DNA of 64,000 nt, taken from Frigoribacterium sp. MEB024 (GTDB lineage Bacteria; Actinomycetota; Actinomycetes; Actinomycetales; Microbacteriaceae). Position numbers and translations under genes: made by a program. The stretch is from NCBI RefSeq assembly GCF_000878135.1, contig NZ_JXQZ01000101.1, forward strand, positions 24,782 to 88,781. The letters are read 5' to 3'. The notes beneath the pieces are model-generated. The model was not told where the DNA came from. It saw only the letters and a list, made by a program, of their open reading frames with translations, and ran no database searches. This document shows, one piece after another, positions 37,034 to 46,767 of the stretch (within the stretch, counting starts at the first letter, position 1; every line of letters begins with the position of its first letter).

Positions 37034-38137
37034 ATGTCGTCCATCACGAAACGCGCGACGGTCCTGTCCGACGGTCGCGAACTCATCTACTTCGACGACG
37101 CCGACACCACGCTCACGGCCGAGCGACGCGTCGACGCCCGCACGCTCGACCCGCGTCCCGACACGGCGACCATGCGTCAGGACGTCCTCACCGGCGAGTG
37201 GGTCTCGATCGCCGCCTCACGGCAGAACCGCGTGTTCCTACCCCCGGCCGAGCTCGACCCGCTCGCGCCGGCCAGCGAGACGAACCCGTCCGAGATCCCC
37301 GACGTCTACGACGTCGCGGTGTTCGAGAACCGCTCGCCGTCGTTCGGGCCGCTGCTCGAGAGCGACGACGCCCCCGAGGGCCTCGACGACCTGACCCGCA
37401 TCGGCCTCGAACGCACCCTGCGCAGCGTCGGCCGGTGCGAGGTCGTCTGCTTCAGCCCCGAGACCCACGGGTCGTTCGCCGACCTGAGCGAGTCCCGCGC
37501 CCGCACGGTGGTCGAGGCCTGGGCCGACCGCACGGCCGCCCTGTCGGCCCTGCCCGGCATCCAGCAGGTGTTCCCGTTCGAGAACCGCGGCCAGGCCATC
37601 GGCGTCACCCTGCACCATCCGCACGGCCAGATCTACGCCTACCCCTACGTCACGCCGCGCACCACGCGGCTGCTCGACAGCATCGAGACCTACGGGCCGA
37701 CCCTGTTCGCCGACCTGCTCGACCGCGAGCGCTCCGGCCCGCGCGTCGTCCTCACGGGCGAGCACTTCACGGCCTTCGTGCCGTTCGCCGCACGCTGGCC
37801 GGTCGAGATCCACCTGCTGCCGCACCGCCACGCCCCCGACTTCGCGGCGCTGACCGACGACGAACGCGACGAGCTCGCGGTCATGTACCGGCGCCTCCTG
37901 CGTGGTGTCGACGGCCTGTACGACGACCCGACGCCCTACATCGCCGCATGGCACCAGGCCCCCGTCGGCGTCGGCCGCGACACCGTCCGCCTGATGCTGC
38001 AGATCACCTCGCCTCGTCGGGCCGAGAGCAAGTTGAAGTTCCTGGCAGGCTCCGAGGCGGCGATGGGAGCCTGGGTGGGCGACCTCGTCCCCGAGGTGCA
38101 GGCCGACCGAATCCGAGAGGCGATCGAGCGATCATGA
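37034..38137 (+). CDS. galT: Galactose-1-phosphate uridylyltransferase
   Basis: The 367-residue enzyme of the Leloir pathway carries the catalytic HPHGQ motif (TLHHPHGQIYAYP) and the C-terminal HLLPHRHAPDF segment. Its ribosome-binding site is an exact dispersed-motif copy: AGGAGGCGCG at 37024-37033 runs straight into the ATG at 37034. It overlaps galK by four bases (ATGA). Confidence 0.95.
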   Translation: MSSITKRATVLSDGRELIYFDDADTTLTAERRVDARTLDPRPDTATMRQDVLTGEWVSIAASRQNRVFLPPAELDPLAPASETNPSEIPDVYDVAVFENRSPSFGPLLESDDAPEGLDDLTRIGLERTLRSVGRCEVVCFSPETHGSFADLSESRARTVVEAWADRTAALSALPGIQQVFPFENRGQAIGVTLHHPHGQIYAYPYVTPRTTRLLDSIETYGPTLFADLLDRERSGPRVVLTGEHFTAFVPFAARWPVEIHLLPHRHAPDFAALTDDERDELAVMYRRLLRGVDGLYDDPTPYIAAWHQAPVGVGRDTVRLMLQITSPRRAESKLKFLAGSEAAMGAWVGDLVPEVQADRIREAIERS

Positions 38138-39339
38138 CCGACACCACCACTCCCCAGGGCTTCCGCGAGGTCTTCGACACCGAGGTCGTCGGCCGCTGGT
38201 CCGCACCGGGCCGCGTGAACCTCATCGGCGAACACACCGACTACAACGACGGCTTCGTGCTCCCCTTCGCCATCAACCGCCGCACCACCGTCACCGTCGG
38301 GCGCCGCGACGACCGCCTGCTGCGCGTGGCGTCGTCGTTCGAGGGCGGCGTGCACGAGGTGTCGCTCGACGACCTCGACCCGGCCTCGATGTCGGGTTGG
38401 TCGGCGTACGCCCTCGGCATCGCCTGGGCCCTGTCGGTCGCACACGACCGCGCCGACTCACCCTCGTTCTCGGCCGCCGGCGGCGACCTCTCGACCGTCG
38501 ACCTGTCGGGCGTGCCGGGCCTCGACCTGTTCGTCGAGTCCGAGGTGCCGGTCGGCGCCGGGCTCTCGTCGTCCGCCGCACTCGAGTGCTCGGTGGCCGT
38601 GGCCCTCGCCGAGCTCTGGTCGCTCGACGTCAACCGCTCGGCCCTGGCCGCCGTCGGACAACTCGCCGAGAACGAGGTCGTCGGCGCCCCGACGGGCATC
38701 ATGGACCAGTCCGCGTCACTGCTCGGCAAGGCCGACTCGGGGGTGTTCCTGGACTGCCGCAGCCTCGACGCCGACGTCGTCGACCTCGGCTTCGCCACCG
38801 CCGGCCTCGAGGTGCTCGTCGTCGACACCCATGTCGAGCACGCCCACGCCACCGGCGGCTACGTCGAGCGCCGCGCGTCGTGCGAGAAGGGCGCCGCCGC
38901 CCTCGGCGTCGACTCCCTGCGCGACCTCGACGCCGACGACCTGGCTCGGGCCGAAGAACTGCTCGACGACGAGACCTTCCGTCGCGTCCGTCACGTCGTC
39001 ACCGAGAACCAGCGCGTGCTCGACACCGTCCGCACGCTGCGAACCGACGGCCCGCGCGCGATCGGCCACCTGCTCGACGCCTCGCACGTGTCGATGCGCG
39101 ACGACTTCGAGATCTCGGTGCCCGAGCTCGACCTCGCCGTCGCCACCGCTCAGGCCACCGGTGCCGTCGGCGCCCGCATGACGGGTGGCGGTTTCGGCGG
39201 ATCGGCCATCGCGCTCGTCCCCTCCGAGGCTCGTGCCGACGTCGAGGCCGCGATCATCGCTGCCTTCGCCGAGGCCGGCCACACGGCCCCGACCGTGTTC
39301 ACGGTGCACGCCGCCGAGGGCGCCCGCCGCGACGCCTGA
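38134..39339 (+). CDS. galK: Galactokinase
   Basis: The 401-residue GHMP kinase has the galactokinase signature GRVNLIGEHTDYNDG, the ATP loop VPVGAGLSSSAALE and the C-terminal GARMTGGGFGGSAIAL. It phosphorylates galactose for GalT. A low-complexity GCCTGC-rich stretch and then a large repeat array follow. Confidence 0.96.
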   Translation: MTDTTTPQGFREVFDTEVVGRWSAPGRVNLIGEHTDYNDGFVLPFAINRRTTVTVGRRDDRLLRVASSFEGGVHEVSLDDLDPASMSGWSAYALGIAWALSVAHDRADSPSFSAAGGDLSTVDLSGVPGLDLFVESEVPVGAGLSSSAALECSVAVALAELWSLDVNRSALAAVGQLAENEVVGAPTGIMDQSASLLGKADSGVFLDCRSLDADVVDLGFATAGLEVLVVDTHVEHAHATGGYVERRASCEKGAAALGVDSLRDLDADDLARAEELLDDETFRRVRHVVTENQRVLDTVRTLRTDGPRAIGHLLDASHVSMRDDFEISVPELDLAVATAQATGAVGARMTGGGFGGSAIALVPSEARADVEAAIIAAFAEAGHTAPTVFTVHAAEGARRDA

Positions 39340-39432
39340 CGCCTGCGGCCTGCCGCCTGCGGCCGGGCTGCCGGGCTGCCTCACCGCCCCTGCCTCACCC
39401 CGTGGCCGGCCGCGTCGGACGGAGCACCACGA

Positions 39433-40233
39433 GATGGGCACAGCACCAGGAGAAAGCCTGGCGTTGTGCCCATCTTCTGGCGTGGTGGGTGCAGCGGCAT
39501 CACACCCCGCCACGAGATAAACACACCGCCACGTCATTGCGTGGCGGGTTGTGTACCTCGTGGCGGGATGAGGGCGCGACCCCGGCACAGCATCACGACA
39601 CGGGCACAGCACCACGAGACGGGCACAGCACCAGGAGATGGGCACAGCACCAGAGGAAAACCCGGCGCTGTGCCCATCTTCTGGCGTGGTGGGTGCAGCG
39701 GCATCACACCCCGCCACGAGATAAACACGCCGCCACGTCATTGCGTGGCGGGTTGTGTACCTCGTGGCGGGATGAGGGCGCGACCCCGGCACAGCATCAC
39801 GACACGGGCACAGCACCACGAGATGGGCACAGCACCAGGAGAAAGCCTGGCGTTGTGCCCATCTGCCGGCGCGCAGGGTGCACCGGCAGCACACCCCGCC
39901 ACGAGGTAAACACGCCGCCACGTCATTGCGTGGCGGGTTGTGTACCTCGTGGCGGGATGAGGGTGCGACCCCGGCACAGCATCACGGCACGGGCACAGCA
40001 CCACGAGACGGGCACAGCACCAGGAGAAAGCCTGGCGTTGTGTCCATCTTCTGGCGTGGTGGGTGCAGCGGCAGCACACCCCTCCACGAGATAAACACGC
40101 CGCCATGCGATTGCGTGGCGGCGTGTTTACTTCGTGGCGGGATGAGGGCGCGACCCCGGCACAGCATCACGACACGGGCACAGCACCACGAGACGGGCAC
40201 AGCACCAGAGGAAAACCCGGCGCTGTGCCCATC
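39433..40233. repeat. Alternating two-hairpin repeat array downstream of galK
   Basis: The 801-bp array has the form A-(B-A) repeated four times. Hairpin A is 42 bp (39433-39474, 39637-39678, 39822-39863, 40007-40048, 40192-40233), with arms based on GATGGGCACAGC. Hairpin B is 62 bp (39506-39567, 39710-39771, 39895-39956, 40080-40141), with arms bounded by CCGCCACG/CGTGGCGG boxes. Repeat spacing is 204, 185 and 185 bp; 185 is not a multiple of three, so a repeated protein is excluded. In the fourth B hairpin the middle spacer has changed on one arm so that it pairs with the other. Short GGGCACAGCACCACGAGA units repeat between the hairpins. No gene is present from 39340 to 40260. Confidence 0.95.
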
Positions 40234-40260
40234 TCCTGGCGTGGTGGACGACGCGGGGCG

Positions 40261-41244
40261 TCAGGGGCGCTCGGCGGCCTCGACCACGTTCTTCAGCAGC
40301 ATGGCCCGGGTCATCGGGCCGACCCCTCCCGGCACGGGCGACTGGAAGCCCGCGACCGCGGCGACCGCGGGGTCGACGTCTCCGCGGAGCTTGTACTTGC
40401 CCGTCTCCTCGTTGAGCACACGGGTGATGCCGACGTCGATCACGGCGGCCCCGGGCTTCACCCAGTCCGGCTTGACCAGCCCCGCGACTCCCGCGGCGGC
40501 CACGACGATGTCGGCCCGACGTACCTCGGCGGCCACGTCGACCGTCCGGGAGTGCGTCAGCGTCGCCGTCGCCTCGAGGCGGGTCAGCAGCAGCCCGAGC
40601 GGCCGCCCGACCGTCAGCCCCTGCCCGATGATCGTGACGTGCGTCCCCGCGATCGGGATGTCGTAGGCGTGCAGCATCTCGACGATGCCGCGCGGCGTGC
40701 ACGGCAGGGGCGTGTCGATCGAGCCCTTGCCACCCGGCACCGCCAGCACGAGCTCGCCGAGGTTGACCGGGTGCAGGCCGTCGGCGTCCTTGGCCGGGTC
40801 CATCAGTTCGAGCATCGCCGTGGGGTCGATGCCGGCGGGCAACGGCAGCTGGATGATGAACGCCGTGACCGCGGGGTCGGCGTTCATCGTCTCGACGGCC
40901 CGTCGGATCTCGGCCTCGGTCGCCGTGTCGGGCAGGTCGATGCGGATGGACTCGATGCCGACCTCGGCGCAGTCACGGTGCTTGCCCGCGACGTACGACA
41001 ACGAGCCGGGGTTCGCCCCGACCAGGATCGTGCCGAGCCCCGGCGCGATTCCACGGGCCTTGAGGGCGTCCACCCGGAGACGCAGGTCGTCCTTGACGGC
41101 GGCGGCCAGAGCCGTCCCGTCGATCTTCACCGCGGACGAGTCGTCACCGGCGACGAAACGGGTGCGCTGGACGCCCACCGTGCCGTGTGACGGGTCCTCG
41201 ACCCCGACGCCCGCCGGAGCCCCGGCCGCGACGTCAGCGCTCAC
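40261..41244 (-). CDS. folD: Bifunctional methylenetetrahydrofolate dehydrogenase/cyclohydrolase
   Basis: The protein interconverts methylene-, methenyl- and formyl-tetrahydrofolate. The catalytic Lys is in [14 protein letters not shown], and the family motifs VQLPLP-like [28 protein letters not shown] and [12 protein letters not shown] are complete. The GTG at 41244 overlaps the glyA stop by four bases and gives 327 residues, about 38 more than usual; a GTG at 41130 would give 289. Neither has a clear ribosome-binding site, so the start is uncertain. It is co-transcribed with glyA under the ZTP riboswitch. Confidence 0.92.
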   Translation of the reverse strand: MSADVAAGAPAGVGVEDPSHGTVGVQRTRFVAGDDSSAVKIDGTALAAAVKDDLRLRVDALKARGIAPGLGTILVGANPGSLSYVAGKHRDCAEVGIESIRIDLPDTATEAEIRRAVETMNADPAVTAFIIQLPLPAGIDPTAMLELMDPAKDADGLHPVNLGELVLAVPGGKGSIDTPLPCTPRGIVEMLHAYDIPIAGTHVTIIGQGLTVGRPLGLLLTRLEATATLTHSRTVDVAAEVRRADIVVAAAGVAGLVKPDWVKPGAAVIDVGITRVLNEETGKYKLRGDVDPAVAAVAGFQSPVPGGVGPMTRAMLLKNVVEAAERP

Positions 41245-42563
41245 GCGTAGAGCGGGAACGCGTCGGTCAGCGCCTTGACGCGGGCCGCGAGGGCCTCGAC
41301 GTCGGGCGACGGCATCAGCGTGAGCGCGATGATGTCGGCGACCTCGGCGAACTCGTCGTCCGAGAAGCCGCGGGTGGCGAGCGCCGACGTGCCGATGCGC
41401 ACGCCCGAGGTGACCATCGGCGGGCGAGGGTCCCACGGCACCGAGTTGCGGTTCACCGTGATGCCGACGTCGTGCAGCAGGTTCTCGGCCTGCTTGCCGT
41501 CGACCTCGCTGGCCCGCAGGTCGACGAGCACGAGGTGCACGTCGGTGCCACCGGTCAGCACGTCCACCCCGGCGGCCTTGGCGTCGTCGGCGGTCAGACG
41601 GGCGGCGAGGGCCTGGGCGCCCCGGATGGTGCGCTCTTGGCGGTCCTTGAACTCGGGCTCGGCGGCGAGCTTGAACGCCGTCGCCTTGGCCGCGATGACG
41701 TGCATCAGCGGGCCGCCCTGCTGGCCGGGGAACACGGCCGAGTTGAGCTTCTTGAACAGCGGCTCGTGGTTCGAGAGGATCACGCCCGAGCGGGGACCCG
41801 CGAGGGTCTTGTGCACCGTCGACGAGACGACGTGCGCGTGCGGCAGCGGCGACGGGTGCAGGCCCGCGGCGACGAGGCCGGCGAAGTGCGCCATGTCGAC
41901 CCAGAGGTAGGCGCCCACCTCGTCGGCGATGGCGCGGAAGGCCGCGAAGTCGAGCTGGCGGGGGTAGGCCGACCAGCCGGCGATGATGACCTTGGGCTGG
42001 TGCTCGATCGCCTGGCGACGGACGACGTCCATGTCGATCAGGTAGGTCTCGGGGTCGACCTCGTAGGCCACGGCCTTGTACATCTTGCCCGAGAAGTTGA
42101 GCTTCATGCCGTGGGTCAGGTGACCGCCGTGCGACAGCTCGAGGCCGAGGATCGTGTCGCCGATGTCGGCAATCGCGGCGAGCACGGCAGCGTTCGCCTG
42201 GGCGCCCGAGTGGGGCTGCACGTTGGCGAACTCGGCGCCGAACAGCGACTTGGCACGCTCGATCGCGAGGTTCTCGGCGACGTCGACGAACTCGCAGCCG
42301 CCGTAGTAGCGGCGACCCGGGTAGCCCTCGGCGTACTTGTTCGTCAGCACGGAGCCCTGCGACTCGAGCACGGCGCGCGGCACGAAGTTCTCGGACGCGA
42401 TCATCTCGAGGTAGTCGCGCTGGCGCCCGAGCTCTTGCTCGAGGACGGCGGCGATCTCGGGGTCGACGACCGAGAGCGGCTGGTTGAAGGTCGACGGCTG
42501 GCGGTCGGTCGACTCGGCGGACGTGGCACCGGTCTGGGCGGCGGTCTGGTCGGAGATGGTCAC
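41241..42563 (-). CDS. glyA: Serine hydroxymethyltransferase
   Basis: The 440-residue PLP enzyme converts serine and tetrahydrofolate to glycine and methylene-tetrahydrofolate. The PLP-lysine is in [16 protein letters not shown], and the N-terminal ASENF and [10 protein letters not shown] motifs are intact. The GTG at 42563 has AAGGAG six bases upstream. A ZTP riboswitch precedes it, and folD follows with a four-base overlap. Confidence 0.97.
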   Translation of the reverse strand: MTISDQTAAQTGATSAESTDRQPSTFNQPLSVVDPEIAAVLEQELGRQRDYLEMIASENFVPRAVLESQGSVLTNKYAEGYPGRRYYGGCEFVDVAENLAIERAKSLFGAEFANVQPHSGAQANAAVLAAIADIGDTILGLELSHGGHLTHGMKLNFSGKMYKAVAYEVDPETYLIDMDVVRRQAIEHQPKVIIAGWSAYPRQLDFAAFRAIADEVGAYLWVDMAHFAGLVAAGLHPSPLPHAHVVSSTVHKTLAGPRSGVILSNHEPLFKKLNSAVFPGQQGGPLMHVIAAKATAFKLAAEPEFKDRQERTIRGAQALAARLTADDAKAAGVDVLTGGTDVHLVLVDLRASEVDGKQAENLLHDVGITVNRNSVPWDPRPPMVTSGVRIGTSALATRGFSDDEFAEVADIIALTLMPSPDVEALAARVKALTDAFPLYA

Positions 42564-42602
42564 GGAGGACTCCTTGGCACACGGGACGGACGGAGGTCGG
42601 AT

Positions 42603-42684
42603 GTCGTGGCCCAGGCGTACGGCCACGCACGTGTGTCAGTCGCTCCCCGATGGTGACCATCTGAACGCCAGTCGCGACCCGCTC
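42603..42684 (-). promoter_or_regulatory. ZTP (pfl) riboswitch upstream of glyA-folD
   Basis: On the minus strand the leader has the conserved ZTP aptamer parts in order: the P1 arm GTCGC directly before GACTGGCG, the P2 hairpin GATGGTCACCATC, GGGGAGCGAC closing P1, a short linker, and the P3 hairpin GTGGCCGTACGCCTGGGCCAC with the conserved CGCCTGGGC. ZTP riboswitches sense 10-formyl-THF shortage through ZTP/ZMP and turn on glyA, folD and purine genes. A TATGCT -10-like box (42685-42690) lies just upstream. The 40-base gap to the start contains a CTCC that could pair with the GGAG ribosome-binding site. Confidence 0.92.
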
Positions 42685-42745
42685 AGCATAACAAGCCGAC
42701 CCCTGACGGGGAACCCGCTCGGCGACCGTGTGACACCCTGGACGG

Positions 42746-43051
42746 GTGAGCCCCACCCTCGACGACACCCGCACGGGAACGGAGGCCGACCCGCGCCTCC
42801 TGACCTCGCCCGACACCCCCTGGGTGACGCTCGTCTGGGACGACCCGGTCAACCTGATGACCTACGTCACACACGTCTTCGAGACCTACTTCGGCTTCGG
42901 CCGCGCCGAGGCGAAACGCCTGATGATGCGCGTGCACACCGAGGGTCGTGCAGTCGTCGCCACGGGCAACCGCGAAGAGATGGAGCGGCACGTCGAGGCG
43001 ATGCACGATTACGGCCTCTGGGCGACCCTCGCGAAGCAGGACGAGGCGTGA
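42746..43051 (+). CDS. clpS: ATP-dependent Clp protease adapter ClpS
   Basis: The 101-residue adapter delivers N-degron substrates to ClpC/ClpA. The core [20 protein letters not shown] carries the DDPVN element, and the later [11 protein letters not shown] helix is present. A dispersed-motif copy (42792-42801) encodes Pro-Arg-Leu-Leu in the variable N-terminal tail. It overlaps the DUF2017 gene by four bases. Confidence 0.95.
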   Translation: MSPTLDDTRTGTEADPRLLTSPDTPWVTLVWDDPVNLMTYVTHVFETYFGFGRAEAKRLMMRVHTEGRAVVATGNREEMERHVEAMHDYGLWATLAKQDEA

Positions 43052-43524
43052 CGCTCGTGCCGTTCGTCCGCCCGCGGGGCGGCGACGAGATCCGCGTGCG
43101 GCTCGACGCCGACGAGCGGGGCCTGCTCAGCGACCTGGTCGGTCAACTGGTGTCGCTGCTCGAGAACGGCGACGAGGGCGATCCGGCCCTGGCGCGCCTC
43201 CTGCCGGCGGCGTACCGCGACGATGCCGAGGCGGCGGCCGAGTTCCGCCGGTTCACGGCCGACGACCTGACCCGGCGCAAGCTCGAGAACGGCCGCGCAG
43301 TGCTGTCGGTGCTCGGCGAACCGGGTTCGACGCTCGACCGCGCCGCGCAGCAGTCGTGGCTGCGCACCCTGAACGACCTGCGCCTGACCCTCGGCGAGCG
43401 CCTCGGGGTCACGGGCGACGGCGTCCCCGCGGGCGACGACGGACAGCTGCAGGCGATGGGCCACGTCTTCGACTGGCTGGGCTACCTGCAGGAGGCGCTG
43501 CTGCGGTCCCTGCCCAAGGCCTGA
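43048..43524 (+). CDS. DUF2017 domain protein
   Basis: The 158-residue protein is the usual partner of clpS in actinobacteria (PFVRPRGGDEIRVRLDADERGLLSDL and the WLRTLNDLRLTLGERLG region are typical). Its function is unknown; the strict coupling (GTGA overlap) suggests a link to ClpS-dependent proteolysis. A motif copy at 43193-43202 encodes Ala-Arg-Leu-Leu. Confidence 0.9.
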   Translation: MTLVPFVRPRGGDEIRVRLDADERGLLSDLVGQLVSLLENGDEGDPALARLLPAAYRDDAEAAAEFRRFTADDLTRRKLENGRAVLSVLGEPGSTLDRAAQQSWLRTLNDLRLTLGERLGVTGDGVPAGDDGQLQAMGHVFDWLGYLQEALLRSLPKA

Positions 43525-43557
43525 CCCGGCGCCACGCGCCCAGGGCCCAGCACAAGT

Positions 43558-43569
43558 GCCCCGCGGGGC
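43558..43569. terminator. Short terminator-like hairpin
   Basis: A 12-bp palindrome GCCCCGCGGGGC lies between the converging DUF2017 and PspC-like genes. It is short and has no loop, so this is a weak call. Confidence 0.35.
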
Positions 43570-43575
43570 GAAGGC

Positions 43576-43761
43576 CTAGCGGTTCTCCTTCGGGAACACG
43601 ACCCAGAGCACGAGGTACACGAGCACCTGGGGCCCGGGGAGGACGATCGAGAGCACGAAGATCAGCCGCACCAGGAACGCGCTGATGCCGAAGCGGTTCG
43701 CGAGGGCGGCGCAGACTCCGGCGATGATCTTGCCGCGGCGGGGACGAATGAGAGAGGCCAT
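43576..43761 (-). CDS. PspC domain small membrane protein
   Basis: The 61-residue protein consists of one PspC domain: RRGKIIAGVCAALANRFGISAFLVRLIFVL, with the second half of the domain as a membrane span. PspC-type proteins take part in envelope-stress responses. The ATG at 43761 is preceded by GAGGGGC. Confidence 0.9.
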   Translation of the reverse strand: MASLIRPRRGKIIAGVCAALANRFGISAFLVRLIFVLSIVLPGPQVLVYLVLWVVFPKENR

Positions 43762-43840
43762 GCCCCCGAGCATGCCAGCCCCGCCTGGAGGGCGCCAGGG
43801 CCGCCGCGCGGGCCGGCGCCCGGTACGCGAGAATGGTCGG

Positions 43841-45532
43841 ATGAGCGCTTCACTCGTGGCCAAGGGCCTGGCCGGCGGCCACGGGCACCGCACCCTCTTC
43901 GACGATCTCGACCTGACCGTCGCCCCGGGCGAGGTCGTGGGCGTGGTGGGCGTGAACGGGGCCGGCAAGTCGACGTTGCTGCGCCTCCTGGCGGGGGTCG
44001 ACGAGCCGCAGGCCGGCACGATCACCCTCAACCCCGGCGACGCCTTCGTCGGTTGGCTGCCGCAGGAGCACGAGCGCGTGCCCGGCGAGACGGTCGCCGA
44101 CTACATCGGCCGCCGCACGGGCAGCACGCAGGCCACCGCCGAGATGGACGCCGCCGCGGCAGCCCTCGGCGACCCCGACCCGGCCCCGCGCCCCGACGGG
44201 CTCGAGCCGGCCGACGTCTACTCGACCGCCCTCGACCGGTGGCTCGCCAGCGGCGCCGCCGACCTCGACGACCGTCTGCCCCAGGTGCTCGCTGACCTCG
44301 GCCTCGACCGTGACGGCGACGGAGCCGTCGGCCCCGACAGCCCCATGACCGGCCTCAGCGGGGGCCAGGCCGCCCGCGTCGGCCTCGCCGCCCTGCTGCT
44401 CAGCCGCTTCGACGTCGCACTGCTCGACGAGCCCACCAACGACCTCGACCTCGACGGCCTCGAACGACTCGAGCGCTTCGTGCAGGGGCAGCGCGGGGGC
44501 GTCGTCCTCGTCAGCCACGACCGCGAGTTCCTCGCCCGGTGCGTCACGAAGGTGCTCGAGCTCGACCTCGCGCAGTCGTCGAACCGCGTCTTCGGCGGCG
44601 GCTACGACGCGTACCTCGACGAGCGCGAGACGGCCCGCCGTCACGCCCGCGAGGCCTACGACGAGTTCGCCGAGAAGAAGGCCGACCTCGTCGGCCGTGC
44701 CCGGACGCAGCGAGAGTGGTCGAGCCAGGGCGTCCGCAACGCGATGAAGAAGGCGCCCGACAACGACAAGATCCGCCGCAAGGCCTCGGCCGAGTCGAGC
44801 GAGAAGCAGGCCCAGAAGGTCCGTCAGATGGAGAGCCGCATCGCCCGCCTCGACGAGGTCGACGAGCCCCGAAAAGAGTGGCAGCTCGAGTTCACCATCG
44901 GCGCGGCCCCGCGGTCGAGCTCGGTCGTCTCGACCCTCAGCGGTGCGGTGTTCCGCCAGGGCGACCCCGCGACGGGCGAGTTCGTGCTCGGTCCGGTGTC
45001 GCTGCAGGTGGACGGCGGCGACCGCATCGGCATCACCGGCCCGAACGGCGCCGGCAAGTCGACCCTGCTGCGCGGCCTGCTCGGCCGACAGGCCCCGAGC
45101 GAAGGAGGCGCGAGTCGCGGAGCCAGCATCGCCGTCGGAGAGATCGACCAGGCCCGGGCGCTCCTGGCCGGCGACGTGCCGTTGGCCGACGCGTTCGAGG
45201 CGCTCGTGCCCGACTGGCCCCAGGCCGAGGTGCGGACGCTGCTCGCCAAGTTCGGGCTGAAGGCCGACCACGTGTCGCGCCCGGTCGACGAGCTCTCGCC
45301 CGGCGAGCGCACCCGCGCCGGTCTCGCCCTGCTGCAGGCCCGCGGCGTCAACGTGCTCGTGCTCGACGAACCCACGAACCACCTCGACCTCGCCGCCATC
45401 GAGCAGCTCGAGCAGGCCCTCGAGTCGTACGACGGCACGCTGCTGCTCGTCACGCACGACCGGCGCATGCTCGAGACGGTCCGGCTCGACCGGCACTGGA
45501 GGGTCGAGGGCGGCACCGTCACCGAGTCGTGA
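43841..45532 (+). CDS. ABC-F family ATPase (ribosome-associated)
   Basis: The 563-residue soluble protein has two ABC cassettes: Walker A GVNGAGKST and GPNGAGKST, signatures LSGGQAARV and LSPGERTRA, Walker B VALLDEPTND and VLVLDEPTNH, with a basic linker of about 80 residues between them. No membrane domain is present. ABC-F proteins act in translation or ribosome-protection antibiotic resistance; which applies cannot be told. A motif copy (45103-45112) encodes Gly-Gly-Ala in a loop of the second cassette. Confidence 0.9.
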   Translation: MSASLVAKGLAGGHGHRTLFDDLDLTVAPGEVVGVVGVNGAGKSTLLRLLAGVDEPQAGTITLNPGDAFVGWLPQEHERVPGETVADYIGRRTGSTQATAEMDAAAAALGDPDPAPRPDGLEPADVYSTALDRWLASGAADLDDRLPQVLADLGLDRDGDGAVGPDSPMTGLSGGQAARVGLAALLLSRFDVALLDEPTNDLDLDGLERLERFVQGQRGGVVLVSHDREFLARCVTKVLELDLAQSSNRVFGGGYDAYLDERETARRHAREAYDEFAEKKADLVGRARTQREWSSQGVRNAMKKAPDNDKIRRKASAESSEKQAQKVRQMESRIARLDEVDEPRKEWQLEFTIGAAPRSSSVVSTLSGAVFRQGDPATGEFVLGPVSLQVDGGDRIGITGPNGAGKSTLLRGLLGRQAPSEGGASRGASIAVGEIDQARALLAGDVPLADAFEALVPDWPQAEVRTLLAKFGLKADHVSRPVDELSPGERTRAGLALLQARGVNVLVLDEPTNHLDLAAIEQLEQALESYDGTLLLVTHDRRMLETVRLDRHWRVEGGTVTES

Positions 45533-45590
45533 GAGCGCCGACGACGTCGTCGGTCGACGACTCCCGCGCCCCTCGACTACCGTCGTCGTC

Positions 45591-46760
45591 ATGACCCGAA
45601 CCACCCGACTGGTCGCGGTCGCCGCTGCACTCGCCCTGCTCACGGGCTGCTCGACGAACCCGACCGACCCCAGCGAGCCCACGGGCGGAGCCTCCGCGGA
45701 CGGGACCTCGTCGGCCCTGCCGACCCGCGCCTCCTCGGAGCTCGCCGACTGGGCGACCGCCCTCGACGACCGTGACGACTACTCCGCCCGCTGGGTCGCC
45801 GTCGGCGACTCGATCTCGGAGGGCATGGGCGCCTCGACCGTGGACTCCCGCTGGATCGACCTGACCCTCGACGGCCTGCGCGAGCGCTACCCGACCGACG
45901 ACGTGCCGGGCGGTGTCGGCTACCGGCCGGCCGCCTTCGCCGTCGCTCCCCCCGCGTCGACCTGGGCGCGCTGGGCCTCGACCAGCGAGGGGTCGGTGTC
46001 GGCCTCGTCCCGCACCGCCGACCTCGGCTACCGCGCGGTCACGCTCGGCGCCGGCGCGACCACCACGTACCCGTTCACGGGTACCGACCTCGACCTCTGG
46101 TGGTCGAGCGGACGCGGCACCTTCGACTACACCGTCGACGACGGCGAGGCGATCGAGGTCGACACCCGCGACTCCATGGCCACCAGCGGGATCACGTCGG
46201 TGACCGGACTCGACACGGGCGCGCACACCGTGACGATCCACGCCCACACGCCCGTCGATCTCGAGGGCCTGACCGCGTTCGACGGCGATCGCGACCGCGG
46301 CATCACGCTCTTCGACTCGTCCCGCTCGGGTGCCACGGCTCGCACCTTCACGGCCGATCTGCCCGGGTTCCTCGACTCGATCGCCGCGACCAAGCCCGAC
46401 CTGGTCACGATCACGCTCGGCGCCAACGACGCGTTCAGCCGCACGCCGGACCAGTTCGAGGACGACTACCGCACCCTGATCGACGGCCTACAGAGCCTCG
46501 ACGACCCGCCGTCGGTCATGCTCATGGGCGAGTTCGTGCCGGGCACGAACCTCACCGAGGGGCTGGCCGGGGACGCCGACGACTACGACGCCGTCGTGCA
46601 GCGCCTCGCGGCCGAGACCGGCAGCGCCTACGTCGACCTCGCCGACGCCCTGCCCGCCGACGGGATCACCTCACTGCTCTCGGCCGACGGGGTGCACCCG
46701 AACGACGCCGGCCAGCGCGTCATCGCCGACTACGTGCTCGAGAAGCTCAGCGTCGGCTGA
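45591..46760 (+). CDS. SGNH/GDSL hydrolase lipoprotein
   Basis: The 389-residue protein has a lipobox LLTGC (Cys20), an SGNH block I Ser in VAVGDSISEGMG, the block III Asn in LGANDAF and the block V DGVHPN catalytic Asp/His pair. It is an exported esterase/lipase-like enzyme; the substrate is unknown. A motif copy (45726-45735) encodes Arg-Ala-Ser-Ser in the linker after the lipid anchor. A hairpin begins eight bases after the stop. Confidence 0.9.
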   Translation: MTRTTRLVAVAAALALLTGCSTNPTDPSEPTGGASADGTSSALPTRASSELADWATALDDRDDYSARWVAVGDSISEGMGASTVDSRWIDLTLDGLRERYPTDDVPGGVGYRPAAFAVAPPASTWARWASTSEGSVSASSRTADLGYRAVTLGAGATTTYPFTGTDLDLWWSSGRGTFDYTVDDGEAIEVDTRDSMATSGITSVTGLDTGAHTVTIHAHTPVDLEGLTAFDGDRDRGITLFDSSRSGATARTFTADLPGFLDSIAATKPDLVTITLGANDAFSRTPDQFEDDYRTLIDGLQSLDDPPSVMLMGEFVPGTNLTEGLAGDADDYDAVVQRLAAETGSAYVDLADALPADGITSLLSADGVHPNDAGQRVIADYVLEKLSVG

Positions 46761-46767
46761 GCGACCC

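Noticed and set aside
39466..40106. Repeat-containing open frames in the array (Trp/Arg/Cys-rich products)
   Set aside because: The repeat period of 185 bp changes frame each time, there is no ribosome-binding site, and pairing of arms explains the sequence better.
39433..40233. CRISPR array
   Set aside because: Units are long palindromes with repeated, not unique, intervening sequence, and no cas genes are present.
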